The notes under the pieces were generated by a model, which saw only the letters and a program-made list of their open reading frames with translations, ran no database searches and was not told where the DNA came from. A program made the position numbers and the translations under genes. This document shows, piece after piece, positions 59,340 to 64,000 of a DNA stretch of 64,000 bases. Numbering within the stretch: position 1 is the first letter of the stretch; every line of letters starts with the position of its first letter. This DNA comes from [Bacillus] enclensis (GTDB taxonomy: Bacteria > Bacillota > Bacilli > Bacillales > Bacillaceae_B). Where the stretch lies: the NCBI RefSeq assembly GCF_001456935.1, contig NZ_KQ758484.1, positions 186,001-250,000 on the forward strand, given 5' to 3'.

Positions 59340-60572
59340 CTATTGTGCTTTTACTTTTTCCTTCTCATCAACCGTTGACAGATCCATCGCAGGACCAAAG
59401 AACTCGAAGTTGATTTTGTCTTCAGGAAGACCGATTTCTTTCAGTGTCATGATCACGGCTTTCATGAATGGTGCCGGTCCGCACACATAGCATTCCGTCT
59501 CGCTGTCAACATAGGTGGAGAGGATTTCTTTATTCACATAGCCGGAGAAATGGCAGAGAGAAACGTTGGACGGATTCTCAAGAATATAGCAGGCTTCTCC
59601 GTTTTCAAGTTTATCCATGAGCCCATCGATATCTTTTCTGAATGCCTGCACGCCTTCATTTTTGCTTGCATGGATGAATGCTGCAGGACGTTGAGGTGTT
59701 TCTTCGGCAATGGTTTCAAGCATGCTCACCATAGGTGTAATACCCACACCACCTGAGATGAGTGCAACCTTGCCTCCTTTATTTTCTTGATTCAAGAAGA
59801 AGTCTCCTGCAGGGGCGCTCACTTCCACAACGCTCCCTTCCTGAACTTTCTCATGAAGAAATACAGAAACAATTCCGTTTGGATCCACTTCCTCTTCTTT
59901 TTTCACAGAGATACGGAAATACTCTTCTTTATATGCACCAGATAGGCTGTATTGACGGATATGGGTATTCTTTTGGCCTGGAATCGTCACACGCACTGAA
60001 ATGTACTGACCTGGATTGAACGCAGGTACTTTCTCCCCGTCCTGCGGCTTCAGGTAGAAAGAAGTGATTACATCGCTTTCTTTCACTTTCTTGGCAACGA
60101 CGAATGGTTTGAAGTCACGGAAGCCCGCTTCCTTGCTTTCTGCTTCCACGTACATCTGCTCTTCCACATCGATGAAGACTCCTGCAATCACACCGTAAGC
60201 GTCAGCCCATGCGCCGATGATTTCATCAGTGGCTGCATCGCCAAGTACTTCTTTGATGGCACCGAGCAAGTGCTCCCCAACAATCGGATAGTGTTCAGGC
60301 TTGATGCCAAGGCTTCTGTGCTTATGAGCGATCTGTTTCACTGCAGGCAGCAATGCTTCCAGCTGATCGATATGCTTGGCAGCTGCATACACCGTATTGG
60401 CGAGGGCAGTCTGCTGTCTTCCTTTCTTTTGGTTGGCATGGTTGAAAATGTCCAGCAATTCCGGGTGGCTGGCAAACATATTTTTATAGAATACAGAAGT
60501 AATTTCTGTCCCTTTCACTTCTAGAACTGGAGCTGTCGATTTCACGATATCAATTGTTTTTTGAGATAACAT
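59340..60572 (-). CDS. hmp: Flavohaemoglobin, nitric oxide dioxygenase
   Basis: 410 residues: globin domain 1-140 (proximal His in QIAHKHRSLGIKPEHY near 80-95), FAD domain with RQYSLSGAY near 203-211 and NAD domain with SGGVGITPMVSM near 268-279 and CYVCGPAPFMKAV near 376-388. It oxidises NO to nitrate with O2 and NADH. The ATG at 60572 has GAGGTG 6 bases upstream. It diverges from nsrR across two NsrR-type operators. Confidence 0.96.
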   Translation of the reverse strand: MLSQKTIDIVKSTAPVLEVKGTEITSVFYKNMFASHPELLDIFNHANQKKGRQQTALANTVYAAAKHIDQLEALLPAVKQIAHKHRSLGIKPEHYPIVGEHLLGAIKEVLGDAATDEIIGAWADAYGVIAGVFIDVEEQMYVEAESKEAGFRDFKPFVVAKKVKESDVITSFYLKPQDGEKVPAFNPGQYISVRVTIPGQKNTHIRQYSLSGAYKEEYFRISVKKEEEVDPNGIVSVFLHEKVQEGSVVEVSAPAGDFFLNQENKGGKVALISGGVGITPMVSMLETIAEETPQRPAAFIHASKNEGVQAFRKDIDGLMDKLENGEACYILENPSNVSLCHFSGYVNKEILSTYVDSETECYVCGPAPFMKAVIMTLKEIGLPEDKINFEFFGPAMDLSTVDEKEKVKAQ

Positions 60573-60585
60573 TTCATTCACCTCT

Positions 60586-60610
60586 AAAGAAATATTTTTA
60601 ATACATCTTT
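60586..60610. promoter_or_regulatory. NsrR-type operator 1 (hmp proximal)
   Basis: 25-bp dyad with arms AAAGAAATATT and AATACATCTTT and a 3-base centre (9 of 11 pairs). It resembles the AAGATGYATTT-type NsrR box and lies just before the hmp start. Confidence 0.75.
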
Positions 60611-60632
60611 AACTTACACCCATAACAGCTTC

Positions 60633-60657
60633 AAAGCAATATTATAAATACTTCTTT
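60633..60657. promoter_or_regulatory. NsrR-type operator 2 (over the hmp -10)
   Basis: 25-bp dyad with arms AAAGCAATATT and AATACTTCTTT and a 3-base centre, the same design as operator 1. On the minus strand its centre contains TATAAT, the likely hmp -10. Confidence 0.75.
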
Positions 60658-60663
60658 AACAGA

Positions 60664-60697
60664 TTAGACACAATTGCATACATTATTTAGACACAAT
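60664..60697. promoter_or_regulatory. Direct repeat TTAGACACAAT between hmp and nsrR
   Basis: Two identical 11-mers start at 60664 and 60687 (23 bp apart). On the hmp strand they read ATTGTGTCTAA, near the TTTGTGAAT core bound by ResD upstream of B. subtilis hmp. The second copy overlaps a TAGACA -35 (60688) that pairs with TATAAT 17 bp later for nsrR. Confidence 0.5.
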
Positions 60698-60747
60698 CGT
60701 TTCCGGTTAGTATAATAGGTACATGGGAAGGAAAAGGGTGAATTCAA

Positions 60748-61200
60748 ATGAAATTGACACTATACACTGACTATTCACTGAGAGTCCTGATCTATCTGGC
60801 GTCCAAGCCTAAATCCGAACTCTCTACTATAAAAGAAATCGCAGACTCTTATCAGATATCGAAGAATCACCTGATGAAAGTTACTTATGAACTGGGCAAA
60901 ATGGGGGTCATCGAGACCATCCGCGGCCGTTACGGCGGCATCAAGCTCGCCAAGGAGCCCGCTGACATCAACATTGGGAAGCTCGTACGGAAAACAGAGG
61001 AAGACTTTGAACTGGTCGAATGCTTCGGTAAAAACAACAGCTGCGTCATCACTCCCGTATGCGGCCTCAAGCATGTCCTCGCCAAAGCCCTGAACGCCTA
61101 CCTGACCGTGCTTGACGGATATACACTTGCCGACCTCGTAACCAATCCGATGGATTACCGACTGCTTTTTCAACAGCAGCACCCTGAAACCGAACAGTAA
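60748..61200 (+). CDS. nsrR: Rrf2-family NO-sensing repressor NsrR
   Basis: 150-residue Rrf2 winged-helix protein. The DNA-binding part includes IKEIADSYQISKNHLMKV (28-45) and the wing RGRYGGIKLAKEP (59-71). Cys92, Cys99 and Cys105 have the spacing of the NsrR 4Fe-4S cluster. NO destroys the cluster and lifts repression of hmp. The gene faces hmp across paired operators. GGAAAAGGG lies upstream of the ATG. Confidence 0.95.
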   Translation: MKLTLYTDYSLRVLIYLASKPKSELSTIKEIADSYQISKNHLMKVTYELGKMGVIETIRGRYGGIKLAKEPADINIGKLVRKTEEDFELVECFGKNNSCVITPVCGLKHVLAKALNAYLTVLDGYTLADLVTNPMDYRLLFQQQHPETEQ

Positions 61201-61205
61201 TGGTG

Positions 61206-61240
61206 GAAGCCTCTCATAGTTGTGAGAGGCTTCTTATTTT
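61206..61240 (+). terminator. Terminator after nsrR
   Basis: GAAGCCTCTCA / TGAGAGGCTTC then TTATTTT. Confidence 0.85.
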
Positions 61241-61272
61241 AGGTTCTTCCGGCGCTCTTTATGGCCGGGGTG

Positions 61273-61420
61273 CCATGTCGGGGTGCCAGGCACAATTTGG
61301 TCTTTTTGTGCCTGGAACAAAACACCTCTTCTGTACCAGCACAAACCGCCGTTTCTTTACCAGGCACAATTCGACACTTTTCTACCTGGTACAAACCAAC
61401 AACTCTGTACCTGGTACAAC
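61273..61420. repeat. Array F: six CCWGG-centred palindromes every 24-25 bp
   Basis: CCWGG-type centres begin at 61286, 61311, 61336, 61360, 61385 and 61410. The arms run from GTGC/GCAC on the left to GTAC/GTAC on the right, the same order as in array E. The second unit, TTGTGCCTGGAACAAA, is identical to a unit of array E. It lies between the convergent nsrR gene and the gene ending at 61491. Confidence 0.92.
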
Positions 61421-61452
61421 AACCCGCCACACACACCAACTAGAATCCCATC

Positions 61453-61483
61453 AAAAAAACCTGTCCCCAAACTGGAAACAGGC
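61453..61483 (-). terminator. Terminator of the gene ending at 61491
   Basis: On the minus strand GCCTGTTTCC / GGGACAGG then seven T. Confidence 0.8.
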
Positions 61484-61490
61484 ACTCCGC

Positions 61491-61883
61491 TTACTTTTTG
61501 CTTTCCGCATATTTGAATGTCATCAGCATGAACAGGAAAAAGCTCACAAGCAGTGTGGTTCCGCCGACAATATAAAAGACCATCGTAAACGTACCAGGAA
61601 GATTGAACGGATTAAGATTATAGAGCCACATTCCGGACGTCAATCCGAACGTGCCGATGATTGCGGTCCATACGTGAAAGGCTGCAAGCTTTGATGTCTT
61701 AGGCACCTCGTAAGAACGATAATACGAAGAAAAGGCAAAAAGACTCAGCCATCCGACAACCAGGATATGAGCATGGATAGGTTTAAAGGCATAGGATCCC
61801 GCCCCTGCCATATGCGACCCCATGAAGGCGCCGATTAATGCATACACCGCGGACATTCTTAATAAAAGTACATTAAAGGCCAA
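61491..61883 (-). CDS. Four-helix membrane protein, haem-copper-oxidase-like fragment
   Basis: 130 residues with four membrane helices. KPIHAHILVVGWLSLFAFSS in helix 2 carries two histidines in a pattern seen in cbb3 oxidase and NorB subunits; HVWTAIIGTFGLTSGMW forms helix 3. It looks like a small haem-binding relative, not a whole oxidase. AAGGGGG lies 8 bases before the TTG at 61883, so I prefer it to the ATG at 61901, which has no ribosome site. Its place beside hmp-nsrR suggests NO or oxygen handling. Confidence 0.7.
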   Translation of the reverse strand: MAFNVLLLRMSAVYALIGAFMGSHMAGAGSYAFKPIHAHILVVGWLSLFAFSSYYRSYEVPKTSKLAAFHVWTAIIGTFGLTSGMWLYNLNPFNLPGTFTMVFYIVGGTTLLVSFFLFMLMTFKYAESKK

Positions 61884-62103
61884 CCAGGTTTCCCCCTTCA
61901 TTACACTAAAGATATAAGATTATTATATCCGCGGGTCTTCAGGCATGTCGACAAAATGCGCGCATTGTTAAAGAACGTTCATATTCCCTTTTCTCCGATA
62001 AAGGGGGCCCGTCTATTTATGTCGGTTGAAAACACTTGCAAACCTTGATGGCACTGATACAATTGAATTGTAATAGAACATTCTGAAAAAAAGGAGAATA
62101 CAT

Positions 62104-63336
62104 ATGTCTAACTTTCAGCAAAACCTTGAAAAGTACGCAGATCTTGCCGTTCAAGTCGGTGTGAACGTGCAAAAGGGTCAAACGTTGGTGATCAACACCT
62201 CCATCGATGCGGCAGAGTTTGTCCGCCTTGTAGTCAAAAAAGCCTATGAAGTGGGCGCAAAGCATGTTTATGTGAATTGGAATGACGATGTTGTGAATCG
62301 TACTAAGTATGATCTAGCACCAGATGAGGCATTCCAGGAGTTCCCTCAGTGGAAAGCACGTGAAGTCGAAGAGCTCGCGGAAGGCGGCGCTGCGTTCATG
62401 AGCATCGTCTCCTCAAGCCCGGACCTTCTGAAGGGTGTTGACCCTGACCGCATCTCCAACTTCCAGAAGGTTGCCGGTAAAGCGATGTCCAAATACCGTC
62501 AGTTCATCCAATCCGATAAAGTAAGCTGGTGTGTACTTGCCGCTCCTTCTAAAGACTGGGCTGCAAAAGTATTCCCGGATGCTTCCGAAGAGGAGCAAGT
62601 GGACTTATTATGGGATGCCATCTTCAAAGCCGTCCGCGCTGATCAGGCAGATCCAGTTCAGGCTTGGAAGGACCATGATGCAACACTTCATGAAAAAGTG
62701 GCATACCTGAACGATAAGAACTACCAAAAGCTTCACTACACTGCTCCGGGTACAGACCTGACAATCGAGCTTCCGAAAGGTCACCTTTGGGTAGGTGCAG
62801 GAAGTGTGAATGAGCAGGGTGTCGAGTTCATGGCGAATATGCCGACAGAAGAAGTCTTCACTGTCCCATTGAAAACAGGAGTCAACGGCACGGTTTCAAG
62901 CACGAAGCCATTAAGCTACGGCGGGAACGTGATCGACAATTTCACCATCACATTCGAAAACGGCCGTATCGTCGACGTAAAAGCCGAAGAAGGCGAAGAA
63001 ATCCTGAAGCGCCTTGTAGACACGGATGAAGGCTCGCACTACCTTGGAGAAATCGCGCTGGTTCCTCATAAATCACCGATTTCCCAATCAAACGTCCTTT
63101 TCTACAACACGTTGTTTGACGAGAACGCTTCAAACCACCTTGCCATCGGAAATGCCTATGCATTCTGTATCGAAGGCGGAAAGAAAATGAGTCAGGAAGA
63201 ACTTGATGAAAACGGATTGAACAACAGTATCACCCACGTTGATTTCATGATCGGTTCAGACAAGATGAACATCAATGGAATCAAAGAAGACGGTACGGAA
63301 GAACCTGTCTTTCGTGACGGCGGCTGGGCGTTCTAA
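62104..63336 (+). CDS. ampS: M29-family aminopeptidase
   Basis: 410 residues with the M29 (AmpS/aminopeptidase T) signatures: metal ligands in FMANMPTEEVFTVPLKTGVNG near 242-262 (Glu, Glu), HYLGEIALVPHKSPIS near 317-332 and LFYNTLFDENASNHLAIGNAY near 336-356 (Asp, His), and DFMIGSDKMNINGI near 380-393. It removes N-terminal residues from peptides in the cytoplasm, using two metal ions. AAAGGAGA precedes the ATG. Confidence 0.95.
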   Translation: MSNFQQNLEKYADLAVQVGVNVQKGQTLVINTSIDAAEFVRLVVKKAYEVGAKHVYVNWNDDVVNRTKYDLAPDEAFQEFPQWKAREVEELAEGGAAFMSIVSSSPDLLKGVDPDRISNFQKVAGKAMSKYRQFIQSDKVSWCVLAAPSKDWAAKVFPDASEEEQVDLLWDAIFKAVRADQADPVQAWKDHDATLHEKVAYLNDKNYQKLHYTAPGTDLTIELPKGHLWVGAGSVNEQGVEFMANMPTEEVFTVPLKTGVNGTVSSTKPLSYGGNVIDNFTITFENGRIVDVKAEEGEEILKRLVDTDEGSHYLGEIALVPHKSPISQSNVLFYNTLFDENASNHLAIGNAYAFCIEGGKKMSQEELDENGLNNSITHVDFMIGSDKMNINGIKEDGTEEPVFRDGGWAF

Positions 63337-63350
63337 TTTCATCCGTGATT

Positions 63351-63393
63351 GAAAAACCGGGAATGGGCTGCGGCTCCATTTCCCGGTTTTTTA
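63351..63393. terminator. Terminator after ampS
   Basis: AAAAACCGGGAATGG / CCATTTCCCGGTTTTTT, usable on both strands. Confidence 0.9.
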
Positions 63394-63418
63394 ATATATA
63401 AAAGAAGAATCCAGCAAC

Positions 63419-64000
63419 TCATAGACCTCCGAACTCTTTTGTCAGGGCAATCGCTGCCATTGTGGCACCCGCAACCTGTCCATAGCTGCCGAATGCCGTT
63501 ATTTGAAGACCCAACTCTCTTTTCCCCTTCAGGATAAAATTTTCCCCAACTCCTTCAATGATGGCTCCAAGAGCTTGAACAGTATTCCCTGCAGCCAGCA
63601 GGTCTTTGTATCTCAGCTGACTTAAGCCTGCACCGTACGCCTCGAAGCCAAGGCCCGTCGCCTGGATTGAGTCCCCGACCACATCAAGTTTCAACCCTTC
63701 TGTTTCTTCACCGGAGAATTGAAGTTCAGCTGCCACTACGTTTGTGGCATTACCCGAAGCCTGCACCCATTCTCCTATGATCCTGAGCCATTCCGCCTCA
63801 GAACCGTCAAACAACTGAAGGGATCCCACTCCCTGAAGGGAATTCCCCGATGCCTCAAAGCCATTGCCAATCGAGACGAACCTGTAACCCGGGGAGCCTG
63901 CTCCCGAATCCTTTACAAGAAGGGTCTCCCCGACAGCAGCAATCACTGTGCCAGCCACTTGTGTCCATGCTCCGCTAAGGATAATCTCTTCACCCGTCAT
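63419..64000 (-). CDS. DUF6944-like repetitive protein (may continue past the window edge)
   Basis: 193 residues visible, with an ATG exactly at the window edge, so the true start could lie upstream. It consists of about five loose repeats of roughly 35-40 residues, each with a G-x-W/F-x-Q/E-A-x-G core: GAWTQVAGTVIAAVG, GNGFEASGNSLQGVG, GEWVQASGNATNVVA, GDSIQATGLGFEAYG, GNTVQALGAIIEGVG. Glycine- and alanine-rich, amphipathic; this fits the DUF6944 repetitive proteins of bacilli, function unknown. Confidence 0.75.
   Translation of the reverse strand: MTGEEIILSGAWTQVAGTVIAAVGETLLVKDSGAGSPGYRFVSIGNGFEASGNSLQGVGSLQLFDGSEAEWLRIIGEWVQASGNATNVVAAELQFSGEETEGLKLDVVGDSIQATGLGFEAYGAGLSQLRYKDLLAAGNTVQALGAIIEGVGENFILKGKRELGLQITAFGSYGQVAGATMAAIALTKEFGGL

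Noticed and set aside
61200-61694. 164-codon plus-strand frame over array F
   Set aside because: It runs through the nsrR terminator and the repeat array and into the complement of a convincing membrane-protein gene; no ribosome binding site.

Overview
The window looks like chromosomal DNA of an aerobic, motile, probably spore-forming member of the Bacillaceae, possibly close to Rossellomorea or marine Bacillus. This rests on strong AGGAGG-type ribosome binding sites, frequent TTG/GTG starts, recognisable sigmaB, sigmaD, ECF, PerR, NsrR, CcpA and T-box signals, and close relatives of B. subtilis ZosA, YdgI, YdaP, YerD, YflT, YfkH/YfkK/YfkM, LytST, GlpQ, MotAB, Hmp and NsrR. No rRNA, tRNA, prophage, transposase or CRISPR array was seen. 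The genus is an inference.

Layout. 1-8.3 kb: end of an MFS transporter, the zinc ATPase zosA behind a perfect PerR box, small enzymes, a second MFS exporter, an HxlR regulator, and a MarR regulator with a nitroreductase and a quinol-monooxygenase-like protein. 8.3-15.3 kb: membrane proteins, a PTS permease with several cre-like operators, a phosphodiesterase-like protein, a sigmaB-driven YflT protein, and two proteins I could not assign. 15.6-22.9 kb: one operon behind a sigmaB-type promoter holding a pyruvate oxidase, caa3-type cytochrome oxidase subunits and a YerD-type glutamate synthase-like protein. 23-31 kb: small proteins, archaeal-type proS and an MFS transporter, each behind its own proline T-box, then an ECF sigma/anti-sigma pair with a self-type promoter. 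31-40 kb: two tiny basic proteins, a CstA-family transporter with a cre site, glpQ, a LytS/LytT two-component system and the yfkH/ytxH-like/yfkK/yfkM group. 40.6-47 kb: lysine N6-hydroxylase, methyltransferase, FAD monooxygenase and a large PAS histidine kinase. 47.5-55 kb: psuK-psuG, an alanine/glycine symporter, and motAB divergent from a chemotaxis receptor, both with sigmaD promoters. 55.9-64 kb: two orphan peptide-type ABC permeases with a lipoprotein, the hmp/nsrR nitric-oxide locus with paired operators, aminopeptidase ampS and a DUF6944-like repetitive protein.

The least explained feature is a set of short intergenic repeat arrays. Four (5.8, 31.2, 31.8 and 39.7 kb) repeat a locus-specific core every 20-22 bp. 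Two (26.1-26.5 and 61.3-61.4 kb) repeat an 11-bp odd palindrome centred on CCWGG every 24-25 bp, and its arms change in step along the array. None has a codon-length period and none matches a CRISPR. Larger structured Bacillaceae repeats also occur at 47.2-47.5, 49.8 and 55.3-55.7 kb; the last appears to be one repeat family inserted in another.
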